NCBI GenBank assembly: GCA_964403795.1
Contig: CAYOHP010000013.1
Location: forward strand, 37,647 to 89,825
Direction of reading: 5' to 3'
DNA: 52,179 nucleotides
From: CAYOHP01 sp964403795 [NCBI: uncultured bacterium]
Lineage (GTDB): Bacteria; Muiribacteriota; UBA6191; CAZXTJ01
Part shown: positions 15,578 through 24,066 of the stretch, one piece after another
How positions within the stretch are numbered: position 1 is the first letter of the stretch
How the letters are laid out: each line of letters begins with the position of its first letter
Made by a program: the position numbers and the translations under genes
Notes under the pieces: model-generated
The model's database searches: none
Seen by the model: the letters and a program-made list of their open reading frames with translations, nothing else
What the model was told of the DNA's origin: nothing

Positions 15578-16644
15578 GACGCACTGCCTGCCTCTTGAGC
15601 CCTCCGGGCAGACCAGCACGCCAGCACGATCGGAACGGCCTGACGGAAGCAGCCCTCGAGGAGGAGGAGGAGCACCTGGATCGGGACGGTGACCAAGTAG
15701 ATCGACAGGCGTTCGGCTCCACCGAGGACCCCGAAGACGAGCGCGAACCACAACCATGCGCGTCGCTCCGGTGCCTTCCTGCCCATCCAGGCACCCAGAC
15801 CCACGGCCACCAGTAGGGGACCCACGGCAGGCAAGGTGAGGAACAGCCAGAAGGGGAGTTCCTTGAGAATCGGTCGGAGTGAACTCGCGTCCGGGATCAT
15901 CCGGAGGACGACCGGGAGCATCCAGAGAAGGATGCCCAGGCTGGTCAGGGCGGCGAGCCCCCTTCCGCTCCTCCTGGGCAGGTCCAGGGCCACCGTCACG
16001 GCGAGCATGACGATCAGGTAGAAGAGCGGGAGCTGGAGGGACATCGAGGCGAGGGAGAGCAGGTACGCGACCGAAATCGCAGGGACCAGGAAGCCGATGT
16101 CGGATCTCGCGGAGGGGGGCGTCTCGATCTTCTCGCGGTCTCGCCACCAGGAGACCAGCTGGTGGAGCAGGACCGCCAGGACCAGAAGCAGGCCGTAGCC
16201 GAAGCCGGCGAAATAGGAGACCGTGTGCATTGTGGCCACAGTCCGATAGCTGGCGAGGTCCTCGGGTACCACCCAGATGGGGTCAGGATGCCCGTAGGGG
16301 AGGCCTTCCGTGGCAGCGCGAGAGGCCATGGTTCCGGTCGTCACGGCTGTGAGCAGGACCACGGCGCCCATGCCGGCACCGAGTTCGCGAAGCGAGAGGC
16401 GCGGTGCGGGGCCAATGCGCTCCATCAGCACCAGGGCGACCCCGAGGATGGCGCCGACCCACCAGGTCGTCCGCCAGCCCAGGTCGAAGGCGAGGGCCTG
16501 CGGGCTCGCCTGGTACCCGAGGGCGGACTGGAACATGAACACCTCCATGAACTCCGGGTAGATCGACACGGAGATCTGGTTGTGGACGATCCCGTACAGG
16601 GTCGCGGTCAGGGTGCAGATCAGGATGATCCAGACACTCCTCAT
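15574..16644 (-). CDS. Polytopic membrane protein of unknown function
   Basis: 356 residues from ATG 16642-16644, chosen because it begins directly with a hydrophobic helix (MRSVWIILICTLTATLYGIV); a start 18 codons upstream is also open. About eight to ten membrane helices are present. The N-terminal pattern LYGIVHNQISVSIYPEFMEV followed by WRTTWWVGAILGVALVL resembles a widespread uncharacterised family with YGxxHDQ...PEYF motifs. The stop overlaps the start of the WD40 gene, so the membrane protein may anchor or partner the propeller. Confidence 0.7.
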   Translation of the reverse strand: MRSVWIILICTLTATLYGIVHNQISVSIYPEFMEVFMFQSALGYQASPQALAFDLGWRTTWWVGAILGVALVLMERIGPAPRLSLRELGAGMGAVVLLTAVTTGTMASRAATEGLPYGHPDPIWVVPEDLASYRTVATMHTVSYFAGFGYGLLLVLAVLLHQLVSWWRDREKIETPPSARSDIGFLVPAISVAYLLSLASMSLQLPLFYLIVMLAVTVALDLPRRSGRGLAALTSLGILLWMLPVVLRMIPDASSLRPILKELPFWLFLTLPAVGPLLVAVGLGAWMGRKAPERRAWLWFALVFGVLGGAERLSIYLVTVPIQVLLLLLEGCFRQAVPIVLACWSARRAQEAGSAS

Positions 16645-17128
16645 CAGAACCCCCGGTCGTTCGTCCTCGAAGATTGTTCCAGCGAACCTCTCGGGCAAGT
16701 GAATTCGTGAGTGATTGGTGCGGGGGGGGGACCACCCGTTCCGGGTGGGTTTCGGTCGGTGACGGGGGAGCGTGAATGGGGTCGATGCCGATCACCCTCG
16801 TTCAACGAGACCACCCGCTGCCTGGCGAAGCAGGTCCTCGTGCCGGAAGAGATCGAGGGACAGGCTCTCGCCAACGTGGCGGGAGCCAGCGTCGTGCGCT
16901 CCCTGGAGCTGGATCGTGGCTTCCCGAAGGGCGATCTCCTCCGACGGCTCGAATCCAGAACACCTGCTTTCGGGAATCCTGGGAGAAGAAGCGCCGGTCC
17001 AGGAGTCCCCTCTGAGAGGCTCACCCAAAGCCATCCAATCGGCAAGGAGACATCCACCTCGGCGCCATTGATCGGTGAAGCGAGGTGCAACCGTGACCAC
17101 TTGGCGCTACGTTCCCAGGGGGAACCCC
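16645..17128. other. Divergent intergenic region with a G9 tract and a hairpin
   Basis: 484 bases lie between the start of the minus-strand membrane-protein gene and the start of the plus-strand WD40-FGE gene, so promoters for both should lie here. A run of nine G (16722-16730) is directly followed by a 7-bp inverted repeat, CCACCCG (16732-16738) and CGGGTGG (16742-16748). Short open frames exist on both strands at about 16790-17070, but none has a clear start, ribosome site or recognisable domain. A decayed gene cannot be excluded. Confidence 0.45.
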
Positions 17129-20100
17129 ATGCTCCTCAGAGCCCTCGGATACTCGCTGCTTCTCCTTGGACTGGCAGGCACCGGCCTCGGCGACCCGGCT
17201 CCGATCCAGTTCCTCCGACGGCTCGGATCTGATCGGATGAAACACGGCGGCTGGGTCGAAGACGTTGCCTTCTCCAGCTCAGGGGACCTGGTCGCATCGG
17301 TTGGGCAGGACCGCCTCGTTCGAGTCTGGGACACCCGATCCGGTAACCAGATGTACGCCCTGCCCGGATCCAGGGAGCTCGCTTCCTCGACAGCCGGAGA
17401 TCTCTTTGCCGTGGGCACCCCGAAGAAGAGCGTCCTCGTCTGGAAGGGGACGACGGGGAGAGGCAAGTGGGAGTTCGATTTCGAGGACGACGAGGGCTCG
17501 TGCCGGGACCTGGCCTTCTCACCGGATGGCAGGCGCCTGCTCATTGCCCGAGGAAAGACCGTACTCGTGGTCGATACCCGAACGGGGAAGCTCGACATCG
17601 ACCTGGAGCCACACCCCGAGGAGGTCATCGCCATCGCTGCGTCCGCCACCTCGGAGTGGGTCGCTACTGTCGGTGGGGACAATGTGCTCAGGCTCTTCTC
17701 CCTCCGAAACGGCATCTTCCTCTGGGAGTTCTCGAAGCCGGATTCGTCACTACATAGTCCAGCCTTCCATCCAGACGACTCGATGGTCGTGGTGGGGGAC
17801 CAGCGAAGCCGGAATCTCCTCGTCCTGGACCGCAAGTCGGGAGACCTGGTCCGAGAGATCCGGGCGAGTTCTGGGGGGATGGATGACCGATCCTCATTGG
17901 TGGCCTTCTCTCCCTCGGGCTCGTCGATCGCCACCACGAACAGCGAGAAAGTGCGTGTGGAGATCTTTTCCACCTCCACCGGTGAGAAGATCCAGGATCT
18001 CTCGGGGCACAGCTCACCGATCCAGGGTCTTAGCTTCTCGCCCGATGGCTCCACGCTGGCGACCGGCGCCTGGGACAACCGTGCCATCCTCTGGGATCTT
18101 CAGAGTGGAAAGCCCATCCACTCCGCCGCTGGTCACCAGGAGGGGATCGAAGCTCTGGCCATCGACCCGGGGTCGACGAAGATAGCTTCCGGAGACGAGA
18201 CAGGCAGGATCCTTCTCTGGGACCTCGAGGCTGGGACCACCCTGAGGGAACTCGTTCCTCCCATCGGGATGATGGGAATGGTCTCAGACCTCGAGTTCTC
18301 CCCCGATGGAGCCCTCCTGGCCTCCTGCGGATGGGACAAGACTCTTCGAATCTTCCGGATGCCCTCGGGAGAACTGCTCTGGAAGGCGGAACACATCGAG
18401 AGCGTCCTACGCTCCGCGGACTTCTCCAGGGACGGCAAGCAGGTCGTCGTCGGTGGTGGAGGAGCGTGGATCCACGAGGCGACTACCGGCAAGGTCGTGC
18501 ATCACCTCTCGGTCCCCTACCCGAACTTCGCTGACGCCACCTTCTCGCCAGACTCCTCGCAGGTGTTTGCCTACGACGACCATGATCGCCTTTACACCTA
18601 CGATTCGGTGTCCGGGAACCCGGTCGCCAAGGTAACGCTCCGGGAGAGCGAGTCTTCCACCGGGGACAGCTCCTTCCACCGCATGGCCTTCGCCGGAGAC
18701 GGTGGTCTCCTCATCCTGGCAGGCAAGGACCCAGGGACGAAGTCCTCCATGCGACCAGGAGCGCTCTGGCTACTGGATCGGACGACGATCCGTCCGCTTG
18801 CCAGGCTCGTCACCGGCGACCACAAGTACCCACGCTACCTGGCTCCCTTCCGCGACTACCCCTTGATGGCCAGCGCCTCCTGGAACGACAAGCGAGTCTC
18901 GATCTGGAACCTGGAGAAGAAGAGGCTTGCGCATCACCTCGAAGGGAACAGCGGAGACGTCAAGGCCGTGGCTGTCTCCCGCGATTCGAAGACCCTCGTG
19001 TCGGGGGGTGACGACCAGACGATCTCCGTCTGGAAGGTACAGCCGGACGCAGTCGTCGCGAGGAGCGCAGGTGCCAGCCCCCCCACGACGGTCACCGTCG
19101 CCCAGGCACCTACGTCGATGGGATTCACCCTCGCCGATGTGCAGAAGGTGACTCTGCGGCCGCGCCACTGGCCGGCACGCATGAAGGACCGGGGCAGGAC
19201 TCGGGCCCGGATGGCCGACCTGAGGAAGCGCCTGGGCGAAACCTTCACCCTGGCTCGGAGGTCACCGGACCTTGGAGGAGGCAGCGATCGGGTTCTCGTT
19301 CGACTCTCGGGCCCAAGTTGGTACTTCCTCGCGCTGGAACTCGCAGGAAGCACCGCCTGGGTCACGACGAGGATTCCCGATCCCATCGGCATCCGGTACG
19401 GCGACGCCCCTCCGCCGTTCCCACTCACCAGGCGCCATGCCCTGGAGCCGGAGAGACTTCGAAGCCTCTTCAAGGAGATTCGAGAGTTCGTGGCGGAGCC
19501 AGATTCGAAGTACGCAACGACGTATTGCTCGCACCCTCCAGGGTCCCTCTACGGCTGCTTCGACGGTATCCCCTGGGGACGGGGATTGGAGTGCCAGGAG
19601 GCGCACTACCAGCTGCTTGGCCGCCTGCTCGAACTCGGTGACAAGGAGTTCCTGGGGACAACCCGAGACCGCCTCTCGGAGTGGGAGTTCAAGCAGTGGG
19701 ACCGCAATGAGAGAAGGCGTCTGTCCTCCGAGGTGGAGAGACCTGAAGAACCGAGCTGCGAGGTAGATCGAGCCGGACCGATTCCAGAAGGACTCGCTCT
19801 CCTCGGCCCCAATGAGCACGGTTTCAGCGAGTACCGGAATCCGAAGGACGGGACGATCCTGGTCCTGGTCCCTGGAGGCCGAGCGACTCCCTCCCAGTGG
19901 GCCCGGTACTCGTTCGAGGACGACTTCAAGCCCCCATGCTCTCCTTCCTTCCTGATGGGGAGGCACGAAGTCACCGTCGAGCAATACCAGACCTTCTTGA
20001 AGGCTACCGGCCGCGATGCTCCGATCGAGCGCAGGATCGTGAACCGTGAGCCCACAGCGGAGGAGCGTAGGGAGGGCCTGGCTGCCTGGCGACTCCAGCA

Positions 20101-20635
20101 GCGGCAACCTCGTCGCCCGGTGGTCTTCGTGAGCTGGGAGGACGCCGCCTCCTACACCCGCTGGGCTGGGGGCCGCCTACCTACCCAGACCGAGTGGGAA
20201 CGTGCCGGGCGAGGCGACGACGCCAGGATCCACCCATGGGGCAACGAGAAGGGCCCCATCGAGGAACTGAAGAAACGGCCTCCGTTTCCCAAGGACAAGT
20301 GCGACTGCAAGGATGCCAGCGACTTCCCCTACTGGAACCTCTGGCTCCGTGAGATCGAGACGATGCCGATCGACACCAGCCCCTACGGGATCCATGACCT
20401 CGGCGGAAACGTGGCCGAGTGGGTCGAGAACCCCTACCGTGGAGAGAAGCTCCCATCGGACCTCTTCGCCCTCCCAGCTGGCTGCCATCCCATCCCCGTC
20501 AGACGCTCCCTCCGAGGATCCTCCAGCATCAGCGGCGGAGACTCCACGCTCGCGGACTTCAGCATGATGGCCCCGCACTTGAATGCCGACTTCGTCGGGT
20601 TCAGACTGGTGATTCCTCTGTCCTCCGAGCCATAG
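17129..20635 (+). CDS. Large secreted WD40 propeller protein with C-terminal FGE-fold domain
   Basis: 1168 residues from ATG 17129, chosen for its ribosome site (CCAGGGGGAA) and because the signal peptide begins there (MLLRALGYSLLLLGLAGTGL). WD40 blades fill about residues 35-640 (VEDVAFSSSGDLVASVGQDR followed by LVRVWDT; LSFSPDGSTLATGAWDN). An unassigned middle region follows, then from about 895 an FGE/sulfatase-modifying-factor domain: FLMGRHEVTVEQYQTFL, RPVVFVSWEDAASYTRW, GRLPTQTEWERAGRG, YGIHDLGGNVAEW and a final FVGFRLV. The usual GGSW...Cys region reads RGSSSISGGDSTLADFSMM, without the catalytic Cys pair, so it is probably a non-catalytic binding module. Codon use is less GC-rich than outside the repeat-bounded segment. 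Confidence 0.85.
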   Translation: MLLRALGYSLLLLGLAGTGLGDPAPIQFLRRLGSDRMKHGGWVEDVAFSSSGDLVASVGQDRLVRVWDTRSGNQMYALPGSRELASSTAGDLFAVGTPKKSVLVWKGTTGRGKWEFDFEDDEGSCRDLAFSPDGRRLLIARGKTVLVVDTRTGKLDIDLEPHPEEVIAIAASATSEWVATVGGDNVLRLFSLRNGIFLWEFSKPDSSLHSPAFHPDDSMVVVGDQRSRNLLVLDRKSGDLVREIRASSGGMDDRSSLVAFSPSGSSIATTNSEKVRVEIFSTSTGEKIQDLSGHSSPIQGLSFSPDGSTLATGAWDNRAILWDLQSGKPIHSAAGHQEGIEALAIDPGSTKIASGDETGRILLWDLEAGTTLRELVPPIGMMGMVSDLEFSPDGALLASCGWDKTLRIFRMPSGELLWKAEHIESVLRSADFSRDGKQVVVGGGGAWIHEATTGKVVHHLSVPYPNFADATFSPDSSQVFAYDDHDRLYTYDSVSGNPVAKVTLRESESSTGDSSFHRMAFAGDGGLLILAGKDPGTKSSMRPGALWLLDRTTIRPLARLVTGDHKYPRYLAPFRDYPLMASASWNDKRVSIWNLEKKRLAHHLEGNSGDVKAVAVSRDSKTLVSGGDDQTISVWKVQPDAVVARSAGASPPTTVTVAQAPTSMGFTLADVQKVTLRPRHWPARMKDRGRTRARMADLRKRLGETFTLARRSPDLGGGSDRVLVRLSGPSWYFLALELAGSTAWVTTRIPDPIGIRYGDAPPPFPLTRRHALEPERLRSLFKEIREFVAEPDSKYATTYCSHPPGSLYGCFDGIPWGRGLECQEAHYQLLGRLLELGDKEFLGTTRDRLSEWEFKQWDRNERRRLSSEVERPEEPSCEVDRAGPIPEGLALLGPNEHGFSEYRNPKDGTILVLVPGGRATPSQWARYSFEDDFKPPCSPSFLMGRHEVTVEQYQTFLKATGRDAPIERRIVNREPTAEERREGLAAWRLQQRQPRRPVVFVSWEDAASYTRWAGGRLPTQTEWERAGRGDDARIHPWGNEKGPIEELKKRPPFPKDKCDCKDASDFPYWNLWLREIETMPIDTSPYGIHDLGGNVAEWVENPYRGEKLPSDLFALPAGCHPIPVRRSLRGSSSISGGDSTLADFSMMAPHLNADFVGFRLVIPLSSEP

Positions 20636-20641
20636 GGCGTT

Positions 20642-20656
20642 CCCCCACCCAGGGGG
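20642..20656 (+). terminator. Hairpin directly after the WD40-FGE stop
   Basis: CCCCC (20642-20646) and GGGGG (20652-20656) flank a 5-base loop, six bases after the TAG stop; an outer T-A pair extends the stem to six. No T-tract follows. A second small hairpin (CCCGC 20743-20747, GCGGG 20752-20756, loop TTTC) lies further on in the same 288-base gap, which otherwise shows no gene. Confidence 0.35.
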
Positions 20657-20883
20657 ATCCGGGCCCGGGGAAACAGGCTACGGCCAAGGGTCGGAGACGG
20701 GGATCACTACCTCCGTCTCCAGATCCGACCGAATTCCCTGGGCCCGCTTTCGCGGGACTTCCTACGTCTGCCCGGAGCCTCCCGGCACACCGAACCGGAA
20801 GCAAGCAGGGCAGCCGCCCTCCCGAGCGGGCCGCAGGGCCTCCGGTCCGCGTGCGAAGGGGACCAGGGTTCCTACCACGCGCA

Positions 20884-21970
20884 CCGCATGCGCGCCCTCC
20901 GTTACACTGTCCCGACCCCTCCCATGCAGGACCCTCCGGATCCCCCGCATTCCACCCCCCGCCGGGCCGCCCCGGCCGGCCACGACGCCCCCACCAGCAC
21001 CGGCTTCGTGGTCGCCGGCCAGACGCTCTCCGGGCGCTACTTCCTGGTCCGGGAGCTCGCCCGCGGCGGCATGGGCATCGTCTTCGAGGCCCTGGACCGG
21101 AAGCTCGACGACCTCAAGCTGGCCGTGAAGGTGCTCCCCCCCGAGCTGGCCGGCAACCAGGCCGCGGTGGTCCGCATGAAGTCCGAGGCGGCCCACGCCC
21201 TGAAGCTCACCCATCCCCATGTCATGCGCCTCCATGGCTTCGACCAGGAGGGTGCCAACGCCTTCCTGGTGATGGAGTTCCTCGACGGGCCCACCCTCGA
21301 ACTCGAGCTCGCCCACCGCGGCCGGCTGCCTCTCGACGAGGCGCTGCGCCTGGTCGGCCAGGCCGCCAGCGGGCTCCAGGCCGCCCACGACCTCGGCATC
21401 GTCCACCGGGACGTGAAGCCGGCGAACCTCATGTTCACGACCCGCGGCCGCGACCGGGTCCTGGTGGTCACCGACTTCGGGATCGCCGCCCAGCTCAAGG
21501 ACTCGATGACCCGCCTGACCGGCTTCGACCACTCGGGCACCCTCCTCTACGCCGCCCCCGAGCAGCTCCAGGGCAAGCGCCCCAGGCCCGCCGCCGACCA
21601 GTACGCCCTGGCCGTCACGCTCTACGAGCTGCTCTCCGGCCATCCCCCCTTCGAGGGCAAGGGCCTCTCCGAACAGATCGTGAACGCCTCGCCCGAACCG
21701 ATCGAGGACCTAGACCCGGCGGTCTGGGCCGTGCTCGCCCGGGCCCTGGCCAAATCCCCCGACGACCGTTTCCCCGCCATCTCCGACTTCTCCCACGCCC
21801 TCATGGGAAGGTCGGGAGCCGCGCCCCCGGCCCCGTCCCCGCTTCCCCTGGCAGCGGACCCCGTCCCGGAACGCCCGGCGACCCCGGCGCCCGCACCCAC
21901 CCCGACCCCCGTCACCGCGGCCCACGTCGAAACCAAGCCCGACCCCCCCGTCGTCTTCGTCCTCGAGGAG
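20884..21970 (+). repeat. Direct repeat, copy 2: kinase head plus start region
   Basis: Second copy of the segment at 11168-12249, in the same orientation and about 9.7 kb away. It includes the TACACT element (20903-20908), a 5-base insertion before the ATG, an identical head to 21584 and a diverged part to 21970. Everything between the copies would be lost or inverted-free deleted by recombination between them. Confidence 0.9.
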
Positions 21971-22717
21971 CAGCCGGATCCACCTCCAGCACCGGCCCCG
22001 TCGGCCAGCCATTCGATCCCGACTCCTTCCGGTCGGCGCCCCGCGCCCGCTCCGGAGCCGCAGGCCAAGGCCGGATCCCAGCCCATCCCGGGCGGGTGCG
22101 TGGGACGCCTCCTCCTCCTGTTCCTCTCCCTCACCTGTCTGCTCGGACTGGCTGGCCTGATCTCCGTCGATCTGGACAGGGTCACCGCGGGGCAACGATC
22201 CGGCACTCTCGCCTGGATCGAGCCGCTCGCCCTGGCGGTCCATCGCATGGTGGTCTTCGTCCTGGTCGCTGCGGGACTGGCGCGCTCCTCCCTGACGCTC
22301 CTGGTACAAGGCCTCGGCTACCTCTTCCTCTTCGGCATCGTGGGTTTCGACGTCCTCGCCGCCCTCCTTGCCGTTCCTCCCGTCTGGACCGCTCTCGCGG
22401 TCCTGGCGGCGCGGTCCTCGGAAGGGCTCGAACGCCTGCTCTCGGCCGCCGCCTGCGGCACCCTGGGCGCATACCTGGCCCTGTGCGCAAAGGCCGGCCC
22501 CGGGCTGGCGACCGGCCACTTCCTCGGGTTCTTCCTGGTCATGGCGCTCGCCCGGCCCAAGCCTGGACCTCTGGATCCGCCCGGCTCCCCCGACGAGCTC
22601 TCCATGGCCCGGCAAGCCCTGACCCAGGCATGGAACCTGGTCGTTCTCTGTGGCCTGGCCCTCGCCGGGGCCCTGGCGATGGCAGCCTTCCTCCGGGGAA
22701 CCCCGCCAGGGCGCTAG
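20924..22717 (+). CDS. Ser/Thr protein kinase with C-terminal polytopic membrane domain
   Basis: 597 residues from ATG 20924. The first 220 residues are identical to the kinase encoded at 11203 (same glycine loop, Lys69, HRDVKPAN, DFGIA, APEQ), and the rest of the kinase lobe plus the Pro-rich linker are about 85% alike up to VFVLEE. The C-terminal half is unrelated: from about residue 391 there are five or six membrane helices (LLLLFLSLTCLLGLAGLI, MVVFVLVAAGLARSSLTLLV and others). The membrane domain probably gives this paralogue a different localisation or input. It shares the CTAG stop tetranucleotide with the convergent minus-strand frame. Confidence 0.9.
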   Translation: MQDPPDPPHSTPRRAAPAGHDAPTSTGFVVAGQTLSGRYFLVRELARGGMGIVFEALDRKLDDLKLAVKVLPPELAGNQAAVVRMKSEAAHALKLTHPHVMRLHGFDQEGANAFLVMEFLDGPTLELELAHRGRLPLDEALRLVGQAASGLQAAHDLGIVHRDVKPANLMFTTRGRDRVLVVTDFGIAAQLKDSMTRLTGFDHSGTLLYAAPEQLQGKRPRPAADQYALAVTLYELLSGHPPFEGKGLSEQIVNASPEPIEDLDPAVWAVLARALAKSPDDRFPAISDFSHALMGRSGAAPPAPSPLPLAADPVPERPATPAPAPTPTPVTAAHVETKPDPPVVFVLEEQPDPPPAPAPSASHSIPTPSGRRPAPAPEPQAKAGSQPIPGGCVGRLLLLFLSLTCLLGLAGLISVDLDRVTAGQRSGTLAWIEPLALAVHRMVVFVLVAAGLARSSLTLLVQGLGYLFLFGIVGFDVLAALLAVPPVWTALAVLAARSSEGLERLLSAAACGTLGAYLALCAKAGPGLATGHFLGFFLVMALARPKPGPLDPPGSPDELSMARQALTQAWNLVVLCGLALAGALAMAAFLRGTPPGR

Positions 22718-23016
22718 TCCCGGCTCCCGGAGATCCGGCGGTCCAACCCTCGCTCGTAATCCTGCATGCGCCGGATCTCGTCCGAGCGTCGCACCTCGTA
22801 GTTGGCCGGGACCGGGGCGGCGACAGAGGCCCCTGGGCCTGCCGTCCCGGTCCCTCCCGCGAGGGGGACACCGGCAGCCGGCCGGTGCGATCCCCGGGCG
22901 TGGAGGTGGGCCTCGACCTTCCCCCGGGGCATGGCGGTCAGGTGTTCCCGCGCCGCCTCCAGCTGCGACCACGGAAAGGCCCCCGGCTCCTCGCCGACCC
23001 ACATCCCGACCTCCAC
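22714..23016 (-). CDS. Hypothetical protein, or C-terminal part of the gene upstream cut off by TGA
   Basis: 100 residues from GTG 23014-23016, but the frame is open back to the TGA at 23077-23079 and is the same frame as the gene beyond it. Third-position G/C is very high, as expected of real coding sequence. The protein (VGMWVGEEPGAFPWSQLEAA, later YEVRRSDEIRRMQDYERGLD) matches nothing I know. No good ribosome site precedes the GTG, which favours a broken or read-through gene over an independent one. Confidence 0.45.
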   Translation of the reverse strand: MEVGMWVGEEPGAFPWSQLEAAREHLTAMPRGKVEAHLHARGSHRPAAGVPLAGGTGTAGPGASVAAPVPANYEVRRSDEIRRMQDYERGLDRRISGSRD

Positions 23017-23076
23017 GGCCGCCGCAGAAAGAAGCGGATGGCGAGGGCTCAGCTCGGCATAACGAAGGCCCTGGGC

Positions 23077-24066
23077 TCAGCGCGCCTCGAGGCGGGTGAC
23101 CTCCTCGAAGGCGCTGGGCTGCAGCCTCACCACTTGGGGAGGCGATCTTCCCTCTACGGACCGCTCGACCCGGCCGGAGAGCAGCAGGTCCGCATTCCGA
23201 GGAAGAGAGCGGGTGCGGCCGCTCGGGCCGTTCCTCCACGGGTAGCGGGCGTCGAGAGCCTCCGACATCCGGTGGGCGGTCAGGACCAGGTCGCCACTCG
23301 GGATCGCCGGGCCCAGGGCGCTTGACCCAGGGCGCGAGGCCACAGGGGGAGAGGGCTTCCGCACCGAAGGGGAAATGCCGTCCGCGTAGTCGGGATTGCC
23401 GAAGGTGTGGGCCGCGGCCGGGGCCGGAGGCACCACCGCGGTTCCCTCCCCGCAGCCGCTCACCCGGCGGGCCCAGGCCACCAGGCCCGCCGGCGGCGCC
23501 TCCGGAACCGCAGTCGGGAGCGGAGGAGGAGGCCGCCCGGCCAGTGCCGCCCGGCTCAGGCGACGCAAGTGACCGGAGAGACCCTCCTCGACCGCAGGGT
23601 CGAGGAGGGCGCTCGTCCCGCAGGGTTCGCCGTGGGAGGCGAAGCAGGAGGCCAGGACCGACCCCTGGCCGGTGCGGAAGAGCGCTCGCTTGCCCCCGGT
23701 CGCCCAGATCGCCACCAGTACCGCCCGGAGCTGCCCTCCGGAGGGGTCTCCCACGATGCTCCCCCGCTTCCGGTAGACCGGCAGCAGCTCCTCGTAGCGG
23801 GCCCACACGGCCCGGTCGACGTGACCGTTGCCCGGCCTCCAGGGACCGCACTCGGGAACGGAAGCCCGGGCGGGACAGACCCTGGCTTGCGTGAGGACCA
23901 TGGCCAGGAGGAGGAAGCCCCGCGAGCAATGGCCTGCCCGCGACCTCCGTGGTCGGCAGGGTGGGAGCCGCACCGAACGGCCCACCCGGACCCGTCCCTC
24001 CAGGTCCGAACCGAGATCCCGGATCGGTTCCGAAGATCCGCCCGCCCCGGCTCGCCTACTCCTCAC
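23077..24066 (-). CDS. Hypothetical exported protein, possibly truncated by an in-frame stop
   Basis: 329 residues from GTG 24064-24066, which overlaps the end of the VOC gene. An alternative ATG at 23899-23901 (MVLTQARVCPARA) would remove 55 residues, and a hydrophobic stretch GFLLLAMVLTQA spans that point. The mature part contains several cysteines (VPECGPW, SVLASCFASHGEPCG, RRVSGCGEG) and a helical core. I do not recognise the family. The frame stops at TGA 23077-23079, but coding character continues in the same frame to 22714; see the findings. Confidence 0.5.
   Translation of the reverse strand: MRSRRAGAGGSSEPIRDLGSDLEGRVRVGRSVRLPPCRPRRSRAGHCSRGFLLLAMVLTQARVCPARASVPECGPWRPGNGHVDRAVWARYEELLPVYRKRGSIVGDPSGGQLRAVLVAIWATGGKRALFRTGQGSVLASCFASHGEPCGTSALLDPAVEEGLSGHLRRLSRAALAGRPPPPLPTAVPEAPPAGLVAWARRVSGCGEGTAVVPPAPAAAHTFGNPDYADGISPSVRKPSPPVASRPGSSALGPAIPSGDLVLTAHRMSEALDARYPWRNGPSGRTRSLPRNADLLLSGRVERSVEGRSPPQVVRLQPSAFEEVTRLEAR

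Noticed and set aside
16711-17232. Possible small gene in the divergent intergenic region.
   Set aside because: Open frames exist on both strands, but none has a ribosome site or a domain. The plus-strand one runs into the WD40-FGE gene in a different frame. Kept only as a possible decayed remnant in the intergenic entry.
17129-20635. Diversity-generating retroelement with an FGE-type variable protein.
   Set aside because: FGE-fold domains are common targets of such elements, but no reverse transcriptase, template repeat or adenine-rich variable repeat is visible in the window.
11168-21970. Transposon or integron explanation for the kinase duplication.
   Set aside because: No transposase, integrase, terminal inverted repeats or target-site duplications were seen at the edges; the repeat edges lie inside or just before genes, which fits recombination between paralogues better.
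23077-23120. Selenocysteine at the in-frame TGA.
   Set aside because: The sequence after TGA gives only a weak 5-bp stem with a 19-base loop, and no Sec-dependent enzyme motif surrounds it. A nonsense mutation or separate genes are simpler.
20419-23325. A 968-codon plus-strand frame through the second kinase gene.
   Set aside because: Shadow frame of the kinase at 20924, rich in Arg and Pro with no motif; a similar shadow runs through the first kinase because the DNA is duplicated.
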